Source: Fulvivirga ulvae (GTDB lineage: Bacteria > Bacteroidota > Bacteroidia > Cytophagales > Cyclobacteriaceae). Taken from it: 64,000 bases of DNA. Below the pieces are notes generated by a model. That model was given only the letters and a program-made list of their open reading frames with translations, had not been told where the DNA came from and did not search any database. Within the stretch, counting starts at the first letter, position 1; every line of letters begins with the position of its first letter. Positions 9,957 to 16,968 of this stretch are shown piece by piece. The position numbers and the translations under genes are program-made. The stretch is from assembly GCF_021389975.1 (NCBI RefSeq), contig NZ_CP089981.1, positions 2,381,501 through 2,445,500 on the forward strand, read 5' to 3'.

Positions 9957-10342
9957 AGAAAGTAATTCTTGGAATTTTAACGCTATTACTATCAGCAGTA
10001 ATAATAAGTTTTTTGTTAAAGGAAATTTTGCAGACGAAACCTTTTAGTAATCGTAGAAATAACAGTTTATGTAAAACTGAAAAATTTGGTAGGGCTGAAT
10101 TTTTTTCAGGCATAATTGTGAAAAAATATTTAGATCGAAAAAATCACAGTAATAGAACCATAAAATTTAAAAATAACAATGATATAAAAGAGTCAATATT
10201 GTTTGCTCTGGACTCAAGTGGGGCATATGATTTTCTTATTGAAGGAGACTCTATAGTTAAAAATAAGGGTGAGTTAAGAGTTAGGATTTATAGAGACTCC
10301 GTACTCAATGAGTTTAATATTGACTATGGGTGTAAACATTAA
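9953..10342 (+). CDS. Single-pass, two-cysteine membrane protein, putative immunity (family C)
   Basis: This 129-residue protein starts at the ATG inside the ATGA overlap with orphan tip 1, which suggests translational coupling and an immunity role. It has an N-terminal membrane anchor (about residues 4-26) and a polar domain. It aligns by eye with the products at 10702 and 15839: a Cys after the anchor (LCKTE), G-[IR]-V followed by Y-x-D-[RK]-x-N-H, GAYDF, EGDSIVK and a C-terminal YGCK. The two conserved cysteines on the far side of the anchor suggest a disulfide in the periplasm. A longer start at 9941 is possible but would overlap the tip more deeply. Confidence 0.65.
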   Translation: MKKVILGILTLLLSAVIISFLLKEILQTKPFSNRRNNSLCKTEKFGRAEFFSGIIVKKYLDRKNHSNRTIKFKNNNDIKESILFALDSSGAYDFLIEGDSIVKNKGELRVRIYRDSVLNEFNIDYGCKH

Positions 10343-10356
10343 GTTATAAAGACATC

Positions 10357-10659
10357 ATGGATAGTTTGATTTTTGTAGTTGTTGTAGGGTTAGCTGTTGC
10401 CGGGAACATATTTTACTATCAAATGAAACATACATTAAAAGTAGCTGGTTATAAAGTGAATTATTTTTATGGTCATTTTACTGATTTGTTGAACATGTAT
10501 GACTTAATCAAAAATGAAAAGGATAAGAAGTTGAAGAGAAAATACAGCATTCAATTGGCGCGGGTCATTATTTTAATCGTTTCATTTATTGTTACTGCAG
10601 CAGTATCGTTCTTTGTTAATCAAACTAGCTTCAGTTGGTGTATCAGGTGCTACTTATAG
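10357..10659 (+). CDS. Small two-helix membrane protein, probably truncated
   Basis: This 100-residue ORF has hydrophobic segments at about residues 3-20 and 68-90 around a basic middle (KNEKDKKLKRKYS). The last dozen residues run into DNA that, in another frame, encodes the end of an RHS tip (10622-10696), so the natural C-terminus has probably been replaced by a recombination junction. It lies 14 bp after the previous immunity-like gene on the same strand. No family is recognised; a damaged immunity gene is a reasonable guess. Confidence 0.45.
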   Translation: MDSLIFVVVVGLAVAGNIFYYQMKHTLKVAGYKVNYFYGHFTDLLNMYDLIKNEKDKKLKRKYSIQLARVIILIVSFIVTAAVSFFVNQTSFSWCIRCYL

Positions 10660-10696
10660 CTGGATGAGAACGTGGACGTTTGGAGGTAATCTTTAA
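10622..10696 (+). pseudogene. Stub of an RHS tip C-terminus
   Basis: In the frame ending with TAA at 10694-10696 the translation reads SVGVSGATYSWMRTWTFGGN followed by Leu and stop, 5 bp before the immunity-like gene at 10702. It resembles the Gly/Trp-rich ends of the other tips here. The rest of that tip is missing, so it appears to be the residue of a tip/immunity pair whose toxin part was lost by recombination. Confidence 0.45.
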
Positions 10697-10701
10697 GAAT
10701 T

Positions 10702-11115
10702 ATGAAAAGAAGTTGGATAATAGTATTAGGGGTGATCTTCGTGCTTTTGGTTGTCTTTCATTTTATGTTTTCTAGAAAGATCCTGACAAGAACCCCCTTT
10801 TCATTGATGAATCTAGATGAAACCAGATGCTGGAGGGAGGAACAGGCAAGAGAGGTGCTGTTTAATGGTATAGTGGTTTCTAAATATAAGGATAAGAGAA
10901 ACCATGCTTATGAAACAGTTGAAATCGAAAACCCGGACGGTCTAATTAAAAGCACGGTGTTTGTTGGAGAGTTTGCAGGAGCATATGAGCTTGTACATGA
11001 GGGAGATTCTCTTTTCAAACCAGTAGGAGAACTTGAAATGACAATAGTTCGAAATGGAAATAGCCAAGTAAAAGTGTTGGAATACGGTTGTAAGGAAGAT
11101 ACGGTCGGTGATTGA
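10702..11115 (+). CDS. Single-pass, two-cysteine membrane protein, putative immunity (family C)
   Basis: This 137-residue protein is clearly paralogous to the product at 9953-10342. It has an N-terminal anchor (about residues 5-25), a first conserved Cys in TRCWRE, the core FNGIVVSKYKDKRNH, then GAYELVHEGDSLFK and a C-terminal YGCKED. It starts 5 bp after the tip stub, so an RHS tip once preceded it. It is followed by a hairpin/T-tract region also found after the paralogue at 15839. Confidence 0.65.
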   Translation: MKRSWIIVLGVIFVLLVVFHFMFSRKILTRTPFSLMNLDETRCWREEQAREVLFNGIVVSKYKDKRNHAYETVEIENPDGLIKSTVFVGEFAGAYELVHEGDSLFKPVGELEMTIVRNGNSQVKVLEYGCKEDTVGD

Positions 11116-11153
11116 GATAGCAGCTATCCAAACTAAATCGTAATAATATAGAA

Positions 11154-11180
11154 GCTTAGGTAAATAGCCCGGGCTTTTTT
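11154..11180 (+). terminator. Terminator-like hairpin after the family C immunity gene
   Basis: GCTTAGG and CCCGGGC flank TAAATAG and are followed by six Ts. The stem has a mismatch here; the near-copy at 16266-16293 is better paired. The two copies also share the following bases ATATCGGAATGG, so this is a duplicated downstream segment. Confidence 0.5.
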
Positions 11181-11224
11181 CATATCGGAATGGGCGCAGG
11201 AGATAAAGGAGAGTAATACAAGGA

Positions 11225-11250
11225 GCCTTGCAGGGATGCAGGGCTTTTTT
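11225..11250 (+). terminator. Rho-independent terminator
   Basis: GCCTTGCA and TGCAGGGC form an 8-bp stem (one G-T pair) around a GGGA loop, followed directly by TTTTTT. It closes the transcript from the immunity-like gene at 10702 and also sits just beyond the end of the decayed minus-strand regulator. Confidence 0.7.
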
Positions 11251-11519
11251 AAGAATAAGCCTTTCTAGTCTTAGCATCCCTTAACATGGCATCAATGGTA
11301 AATAGAATGTGGTCTTTATCTTTTTCATTGAGGGTCAGAATGTCATTGATCCTTTTGGGCATGGTTTGTCTTGATATAGTTGTCAGAACTACCGATCAGG
11401 TAATCAAGAGAAACCTCGAGAACTTCCGCAATCTTGGCCGCCACTTCAATAGAAAGTTTTACCTCATCACACTCTTACCGGCCTACCGTGGTAGGAGTCG
11501 CTTTTAATACTTTAGCAGC
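11249..11519 (-). pseudogene. Decayed XRE-family HTH regulator
   Basis: Read on the minus strand, three frame segments give a recognisable XRE repressor: AKVLKATPTTVGR then a stop, then VKLSIEVAAKIAEVLEVSLD followed by YLIGSSDN, then after a frameshift INDILTLNEKDKDHILFTID followed by AMLRDAKTRKAYS. The first helices are missing because the sequence is cut off by R copy B at about 11520. One in-frame stop plus a frameshift make it a pseudogene. It is the only gene remnant on the minus strand in the island and looks like ancestral chromosome or a lost mobile-element regulator. Confidence 0.65.
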
Positions 11520-11522
11520 CTC

Positions 11523-11703
11523 TGTCTGGTCTAAGGTTTAACATAGCGATCCTTAGACCTATAATGAAGTAGGGCATCCGCCCGGTATGAATTTATTGTA
11601 AACTGAGAAAAATAAAACTATATTCGCGGGTGCTTTAAAGCACAAAACGTTCTTTGGAAGGTACACTGCAAGTCTTTTGCACTAAAGAAGTTGTGCAGGA
11701 GGC
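11523..11703 (+). repeat. R element, copy B
   Basis: This 181-base repeat has perfect 9-bp arms GGTCTAAGG / CCTTAGACC around a 14-base loop, then ATCCGCCCGG, an A-rich middle, the small palindrome GTGCTTTAAAGCAC and a second dyad-rich segment (CTGCAAGTCTTTTGCA through GTTGTGCAG). It ends exactly where homology to the main RHS gene begins (11704). It is very similar to copy C and to the outer parts of copy A. Confidence 0.8.
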
Positions 11704-11709
11704 AACGAA

Positions 11710-12960
11710 GTGTATTTTGATGACTTTGAGGTAACGTTAACGGAAGGGAAGGTAGTACAGAGCAATAACTACTACCCGTTCGGGCTACAGCAAAACACAA
11801 GCTGGACGCGCATGGACCAGACTCCAAACGCCCACAAGTTCAATGCGGCCACCGAGTACAACGACTTTACGGATACTTACGACACGCCGTTCAGGCAGTA
11901 TGATCCGGCAACAGGTCGCTTCAATGGTGTGGATGCTCTCGCCCACATGACTCCGACGCTGACTCCTTACAGGTTCGGGTTTAATAATCCTGTTTCTTTT
12001 AATGATCCGACCGGGCTGAATGAAAGGCCGGTGGAGTTGGATGATCCAAACCTGAGGTCTGGTGGTGGCGGTAGTAGTATTATCAGTGGGGCGGATAACG
12101 TGTTTGGTATGAGCTGGCTTAGTGGTAGTATGGGTAGGGCTGGTGTTGGAAGTTGGACAAATCAGTACAGAACAGGGCGTACACAAAGCCTTGCTTCCAT
12201 AATAACTAGTTTGATGATCAGGAAAGGTTCGGGAGGCACATGGACGCCAGAAGGTGGTAATAGCTTCTTCCAAAGTGATAATGAAGCTATCGGAGCGGGC
12301 TATAGTTATATGGTTAGGCACGGTGCTTCCGGGGGAAGCCTCAGGGAACACATTGGTAAAGCTTTAGGCGGTGAACTTGCATCTGATGGAACATTTTACC
12401 AGTTTGTGCAGACTGCTCAATACAGTACAGATGGCAGAATGAAAGGGGCAGGATATGTTATTGAGCAGAAAATTAATTTAAATACTACCGATCCTGTACT
12501 GCCGAATTTAACCCCATGGTATGATATTTCTTCATGGAAATTGGCTGCATGGTCAATTGGGCTTGATATCGACGTTGTACTTGTATATGGAGGAGATACT
12601 AGTCCTATTGCATATGGAACTGTTTTAGCGGGAGCTGATGAAGGAAAAGGCTTTTTGTTAAGTGACGCTGGAACTTCTGCATTTGGATTGGATGCATCAG
12701 GTGCGGTAGAGGGGACTGCATATTTTTATACTGGAGATATTAACAATTTTACCGTTTCCACATTAGCCGGGCCGAGGTTCGAGGCAAATCTTGGGGGATC
12801 CTTTGGTATTGATCTTGGCGCAGGTATTGCGATTAGCGAACGAGATCAATTCGGGGGACAAGTTGTTGCTGTTAAGATTTTTGGTGGCTTAGGTATTCCA
12901 ACATACGTGGGAGGGAATATCAATTGGGGAGACACTTATGTTCAAAAAGTTTTTAAATAG
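11710..12960 (+). CDS. Orphan RHS 3' end 2 with its own tip
   Basis: An open frame that enters the RHS core at NEVYFDDFEV and continues through YYPFGLQ, YDPATGRFNG and FNDPTGL to a new tip. GTG at 11710 is only a nominal start; there is no signal peptide or long core, so it is probably a silent cassette that needs recombination with the main gene to be expressed. The tip starts NERPVELDDP, like orphan 1, then has MGRAGVGSWTNQYRTGRTQS, a conserved tip trunk (SLASIITSLMIRKGSGG) and a Gly-rich beta-like C-terminal half. An identical-type trunk recurs at 13464. Its stop is followed at once by the ATG of an immunity-like gene. Confidence 0.7.
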   Translation: MYFDDFEVTLTEGKVVQSNNYYPFGLQQNTSWTRMDQTPNAHKFNAATEYNDFTDTYDTPFRQYDPATGRFNGVDALAHMTPTLTPYRFGFNNPVSFNDPTGLNERPVELDDPNLRSGGGGSSIISGADNVFGMSWLSGSMGRAGVGSWTNQYRTGRTQSLASIITSLMIRKGSGGTWTPEGGNSFFQSDNEAIGAGYSYMVRHGASGGSLREHIGKALGGELASDGTFYQFVQTAQYSTDGRMKGAGYVIEQKINLNTTDPVLPNLTPWYDISSWKLAAWSIGLDIDVVLVYGGDTSPIAYGTVLAGADEGKGFLLSDAGTSAFGLDASGAVEGTAYFYTGDINNFTVSTLAGPRFEANLGGSFGIDLGAGIAISERDQFGGQVVAVKIFGGLGIPTYVGGNINWGDTYVQKVFK

Positions 12961-13455
12961 ATGATGTTTTTATTTCCTAGAAAAAAAATTGAATTATCTG
13001 TCCAAAGAAGGAAGGACGATGTTTTGGAAGCAATTAGGGCGAATGTACAAAAACCTAAAATTTTTCAAACAGTATTTTCAAAACGTTCACTTTTTGAAGG
13101 AGATATTTATTTGGATAAATTCGATTTGAAATTTGTTGGTAAACATGCGAGGTCTTATCAAGTGAAAATACTTGGTGAAATAAATGGTAATGATGAATCT
13201 ACAGAGTTAAAAATAACAGTTGGAGTTACCTTATTTGGGAGGATAGTAACTTTTGTCTGGTTTTCTTTTATGTTACTTTTTTCTTTGTTTTCCATTTATA
13301 TCTTTTTTAGTCAGAGTCAGCTTATTATGCTAACCTTTGCTTTTGTTAGTATTTTAATTTTGATAATAGGGGTGTTATATAATTTTTATGGTTATAGATA
13401 TGAAGTGAAACGGGTGCTGCAATTGATTCAGGAAATTGTGGAAGGTAAAAAGTAG
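12961..13455 (+). CDS. Two-helix membrane protein, putative immunity to orphan tip 2
   Basis: This 164-residue protein starts at ATGATG directly after the tip stop. It has a basic polar N-terminal domain of about 90 residues, two hydrophobic helices (about 97-118 and 124-143) and a short charged tail. The topology suggests a cytoplasmic domain on a membrane hairpin. The zero-base spacing to the tip is the main reason to call it an immunity protein; the family is not recognised. Confidence 0.6.
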   Translation: MMFLFPRKKIELSVQRRKDDVLEAIRANVQKPKIFQTVFSKRSLFEGDIYLDKFDLKFVGKHARSYQVKILGEINGNDESTELKITVGVTLFGRIVTFVWFSFMLLFSLFSIYIFFSQSQLIMLTFAFVSILILIIGVLYNFYGYRYEVKRVLQLIQEIVEGKK

Positions 13456-13463
13456 CTTATACC

Positions 13464-14324
13464 TGGCTTAGTGGTAGTATGGGTAGGGTTGGTGTTGGAA
13501 GTTGGGCAAGTCAGTACAGAACAGGGCGTACACAAAGTCTTGCTTCAATAATAACTAGTTTGATGATTAGGAAAGGTTCGGGAGGCACTTGGACTCCAGA
13601 AGGGGGCAATAGTTTCTTCCAAAGTGATAATGAAGCTATCGGAGCGGGCTATAGTTATATGGTTAGGCACGGTGCTTCCGGAGGAAGCCTTAGGGAACAA
13701 ATTGGTAAAGCTTTAGGAGGTGAACTTGCTTCTGATGGAACATTTTACCAGTTTGTGCAGACTGCTCAATACAGTACAGATGGCAGAATGAAAGGAGCAG
13801 GGTATGTTATTGAGCAGAAGATAGATCTCGTAAATGGTAGTAGTACCGCATCTTTAAGTTTTCCGAAGGAAGGTAATGCATGGAATGATTTTTTAAATAG
13901 TCAATTCATGAAAATCCTAATTCCTGGAGACGTGTTAACTTTTGATGTTTCTGGAACATCTGTACTTGGTACAATCGGAGGCGGATCAACATATACATTA
14001 CATATTGTAATGAGAGGGAAAGATCCTGGCTTCTATAGGACCAAAACAACTTTTCCATGTTTAGTAGAAAGGGATTGGAAGTTGATTATGGTTTAAATGC
14101 GGGTGTGCTTTTTTATGAAGGGGATTATCATAATATGACACCTGAGGAATTACTAGGTCCGGCAGCTACTGTCTCAGGAGGGATTGGTCTTGGAGCTAAC
14201 TTTGCAAGGGGGGTTTGATGATAACTATAACGGTGTTTTTACGGGGGGATCAATTGGTTTTGGTGTAACAATTGGGGGCTCTGGAAGCCATAAAGGTATG
14301 ACTACAAAAATAGGAAACTGGTAA
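13464..14324 (+). pseudogene. Duplicated and frameshifted RHS tip
   Basis: From 13464 to about 13819 the DNA repeats 12115-12470 of orphan tip 2 almost exactly (MGRVGVGSWASQYRTGRTQS, then the SLASIITSLMIRKG trunk), without any RHS core in front. It then diverges to another C-terminal half. The first frame runs to 14096, shifts to EVDYGLNAGVLFYEGDY, shifts again in a run of Gs near 14212 to FDDNYNGVFTGGSIGFGV and ends KIGNW at 14324. Two frameshifts and no upstream core mark it as a broken tip. An immunity-like gene follows after 2 bases. Confidence 0.7.
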
Positions 14325-14326
14325 AT

Positions 14327-14677
14327 ATGAGAAGGGAGAAATTTGTTTACATGATCATCATCATTATTATTCTGGTTGGAGCATCATTTATGATTAAGTC
14401 TACACTAGATGTCAGACAAAAAGTATTGGATTATGAGGTAATGACAGAGTATATTGGAACTGTAGATAGTATAAATGCAGAGCAAGCCAGTGCCTATTAT
14501 ATTATGGACGAGGACAAGCCAACCTTTGGAAGAACTGGCCGGGAAATGCTTGAATATGTTCAAGTGGGGGATTCAATTATAAAAAAGTCAGGGTCGACGC
14601 ATGTTGAAGTGGTAAGATATGATGCCAGTGAAAAAGAGGTGTTCAGGAAATCATTTGAATTAGAAAGAGGGTTTTAA
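14327..14677 (+). CDS. Single-pass membrane protein, putative immunity (cysteine-free relative of family C)
   Basis: This 116-residue protein has an N-terminal anchor (about residues 8-24, Ile-rich), then a polar domain with YIGTVDSI, VQVGDSIIKKSGS and a charged C-terminus. The GDS-I-x-K motif and order resemble the family C proteins, but both cysteines are missing; the product at 16424 is the closest match (VQSGDSVAKARG). It starts 2 bases after a broken tip. Confidence 0.55.
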   Translation: MRREKFVYMIIIIIILVGASFMIKSTLDVRQKVLDYEVMTEYIGTVDSINAEQASAYYIMDEDKPTFGRTGREMLEYVQVGDSIIKKSGSTHVEVVRYDASEKEVFRKSFELERGF

Positions 14678-14687
14678 GTCTTACCTA

Positions 14688-15113
14688 ATGAAAAGTTGGA
14701 ATAGAATAGGATTTATCAAAGCTATATTTGTTTTGGTAATGGCTGCATTGAATATGATGGAGCCAGTTTATTATAATTTGAATGGAATGGGAATGGTGCT
14801 TCAAATTACAATAGGTTCTTTGGTAGCTTGGATGTTGTTTGGCATATTAATTAATTACGTAGTTATCAAAGTAACTAATGGTTCTTTTGTTTCACCTCAA
14901 TGGAATGACAACCCCTTGAATTTTAAGAAGCCCCAAATCTTTTTACAGTTTGCAGGAATATCCATTTTAATTTTTGGCTTTGCTAACATACTTGGAGTGC
15001 TTATCCAATCAGCAAGTTTTAGTTTCTTTGGTTTGCAAAATATTTCCAGTGGGATGGGATTATTGCTTAGTCTGAAGCTTTCAAAGTACTTGATAGCTCT
15101 AAGAAGGAATTGA
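14688..15113 (+). CDS. Multi-pass membrane protein of unknown function in the tip array
   Basis: This 141-residue protein has hydrophobic helices near residues 9-27, 34-60, 85-108 and 118-133. It follows the previous immunity-like gene by 10 bp and probably shares its transcript. No family is recognised; an immunity gene or a leftover of another toxin pair are both possible. Confidence 0.5.
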   Translation: MKSWNRIGFIKAIFVLVMAALNMMEPVYYNLNGMGMVLQITIGSLVAWMLFGILINYVVIKVTNGSFVSPQWNDNPLNFKKPQIFLQFAGISILIFGFANILGVLIQSASFSFFGLQNISSGMGLLLSLKLSKYLIALRRN

Positions 15114-15230
15114 TATTATCTATCTCTCCATTAGGCCCAATATATCATGGAGCATCAAATATGTTTTTTGGGCCTTTGGCTCCATATACAGGACTCTAAG
15201 AAGATGGCAAAAAAATTAAATTAAGATCAG
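15114..15230 (+). other. Recombination scar with out-of-frame tip-like fragments
   Basis: No intact gene is present. One frame reads LSISPLGPIYHGASNMFFGP then LAPYTGL and stop; another, from 15200 to 15265, reads EDGKKIKLRSVEGIAPPKRV then Val and stop. Both look like C-terminal scraps of secreted or toxin proteins and overlap the start of the next tip fragment. Confidence 0.3.
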
Positions 15231-15842
15231 TTGAAGGAATTGCACCACCTAAAAGAGTGGTGTAGTACCAAAGATGGTCAGATGTATGTGCCTTATACGA
15301 ATGTTTCTATGAGTGCTCATGATCTTGCCAATGATAAATATGTCTACGCAGGTTTTAATCCTGCGGATACTAAACTGACTTTAGAGGATGTGTTACATGA
15401 GAATGATGGACAGGCTATAAGCATTACTTTAGCAGGTTCATTGTTTAAGGACGGTATAGGTTATACCCTAGGTTATTTCTGGGGAAAAAATACTAGTGGG
15501 GTATATGTAAGTAAATTGCAGCCTGATAAGCATGCTACAAATGTTCATGTTAATTTATCACTTGACTATAACCTGTTTTCTTCAGCGGATGGTACGGAAG
15601 TGACATATGATGAAATCATGGGCAATGAGGCTCAAATAACCGGAGATCTTTTAGTCTTGGGTGGAACTGTCGGGCAGGCCGTGCCTCATTTTGATCACAA
15701 TAAAAGTTATGGAAATTTTACTCCTCCTTATAGATTGTTTTCGGGAGGGCTAGGTGTAGCTGTTGGGTATGCTGAATATAATTCAGTAACGATTCCTTGG
15801 AGTAGGTATAAAAATTGGTTGTTTGATAAAGTAGCAAGATGA
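15231..15842 (+). pseudogene. C-terminal half of an RHS tip without core
   Basis: This 203-codon open frame has only a TTG at its 5' end and joins directly to the preceding scrap, so the true N-terminal part is missing. The sequence (YVPYTNVSMSAHDLANDKYV, then TKLTLEDVLHEND) is Gly/Tyr/Asp-rich and beta-like, as in the other tips. Its TGA overlaps the next ATG as ATGA, the same arrangement as orphan tip 1 and its immunity gene. It is probably the displaced toxin end for the immunity gene at 15839. Confidence 0.5.
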
Positions 15843-16222
15843 AAGTATTAAAGGTTATAATTGTTCTTATTGTCGTGTTCCTGAGTGTAATGTTTTTAAT
15901 GAAGCAATGCGGGAGCGAGGTGTTTCGTGATCAAGCTAGGAAGGATCTTTGTGAATCCTATTCACAAATGAAATTTTTAGTTGTCAAAGGAAGGGTAGAC
16001 TCGGTTTATGAAGATAAATCCAATCATAGTGTAAATACCGTGAATGTAAATAGTGGAAACAATATACAGATTGTCTATCTTGAACCCGATAGGAGTGGAT
16101 TGTTTAATTACTTACAAGCAAATGACTCTATTTTTAAAGAATACAATAGTTACGATGTGGTGGTTAAACGCGCAGGTAAGGAGAATTACTTTATTCTTGA
16201 CTTTGGTTGTAGCAATAACTAA
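15839..16222 (+). CDS. Single-pass, two-cysteine membrane protein, putative immunity (family C)
   Basis: This 127-residue third member of family C has an anchor at about residues 5-22, a conserved Cys in DLCESY, the core GRVDSVYEDKSNHS, then LFNYLQANDSIFK and a C-terminal FGCSNN. Compared with the products at 9953 and 10702, GDS has become NDS. It is translationally coupled to the tip fragment upstream through an ATGA overlap and followed by a hairpin terminator shared with 10702. Confidence 0.65.
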   Translation: MKVLKVIIVLIVVFLSVMFLMKQCGSEVFRDQARKDLCESYSQMKFLVVKGRVDSVYEDKSNHSVNTVNVNSGNNIQIVYLEPDRSGLFNYLQANDSIFKEYNSYDVVVKRAGKENYFILDFGCSNN

Positions 16223-16265
16223 ATATGAGTTAGTGTAGCTGAAGTCACACAAAAGAGATTTAAAA

Positions 16266-16293
16266 GCCTGGGTAAATAGCCCGGGCCTTTTTT
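16266..16293 (+). terminator. Rho-independent terminator after the family C immunity gene
   Basis: GCCTGGG and CCCGGGC pair over 7 bp (one G-T) around TAAATAG, followed by TTTTTT at 16288-16293. It is a near copy of 11154-11180, with a better stem, after a paralogous immunity gene. Confidence 0.7.
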
Positions 16294-16301
16294 ATATCGG
16301 A

Positions 16302-16430
16302 ATGGAGGAGATAATTATAAGAGGAATTGGTGACGATGGCAGGACGGTCATGTATGGAGTGTCTATGGGAATAGGAGAAACACTTGGGTTCTCACACGGT
16401 TCTGGAATCACAAAAGTTAAAACATGGTGA
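16302..16430 (+). pseudogene. Stub of an RHS tip C-terminus
   Basis: The frame ending in TGA at 16428-16430 reads MYGVSMGIGETLGFSHGSGI followed by TKVKTW, which resembles the end of the broken tip at 14324 (GSGSHKGMTTKIGNW). It overlaps the next immunity-like start by 7 bp. Only the last 40 or so codons remain. Confidence 0.5.
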
Positions 16431-16770
16431 AGTTTATAAAAGTAGGAATAAGGATTGGAGTAGTTATTTTAGTTCTTATAATGATATATGGAGGAATAAC
16501 ATTAGCAATAGAGATGGTTCAGTCTAAAAATGAAGATATTAACTCTGAATATTTTTCTGTTATAGATGATATAAAAGTTAGTGAGAATCGTGCTACGCCA
16601 AGCTTCTTAATTAACGATGAATGGAGATATTGGGGGGCTATGGAAGATTGATTATTCCTTTTGTTCAGTCTGGAGATTCAGTGGCTAAAGCACGTGGGCA
16701 GGGTAAAATGGTTGTTTACCGCAAAGGAGAACTTGGTAGATATGAAATATTAAAAGAGGTTGGCCTTTAA
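16424..16770 (+). pseudogene. Frameshifted single-pass immunity-like gene
   Basis: The first frame (75 codons) has an N-terminal anchor at about residues 8-28 and ends at 16651 after EWRYWGAMED. Shifting frame at a run of six Gs near 16636 restores the rest: RLIIPFVQSGDSVAKARGQG and a C-terminal EILKEVGL, stop at 16768-16770. The combined protein resembles 14327-14677. The break lies in a homopolymer, so a sequencing error, a real null mutation or slippage-based switching are all possible. Confidence 0.6.
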
Positions 16771-16797
16771 TTGTTGAATCCCTTCCGGGTTTTCCCA

Positions 16798-16962
16798 GTC
16801 TGGTCTAAGGTTTAGCATAGCGATCCTTAGACCTATAATGAAGTAGTGCGTCCGCCCGGTATGAATTTATTGTAGACTGAGAAAAATAAAACTATATTCG
16901 CAGGTGCTTAAAAGCACAAAACGTTCTTTGTAAGAGTACACTGCAAGTCTTTTGCAGGGGGC
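16798..16962 (+). repeat. R element, copy C
   Basis: This 165-base copy has the perfect 9-bp stem GGTCTAAGG / CCTTAGACC, the CGTCCGCCCGG block, the A-rich middle and the GTGCTTAAAAGCAC palindrome. It is shorter than copy B because about 16 bases are missing near its right end. It abuts RHS core homology at 16963. Confidence 0.8.
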
Positions 16963-16968
16963 AACGAA

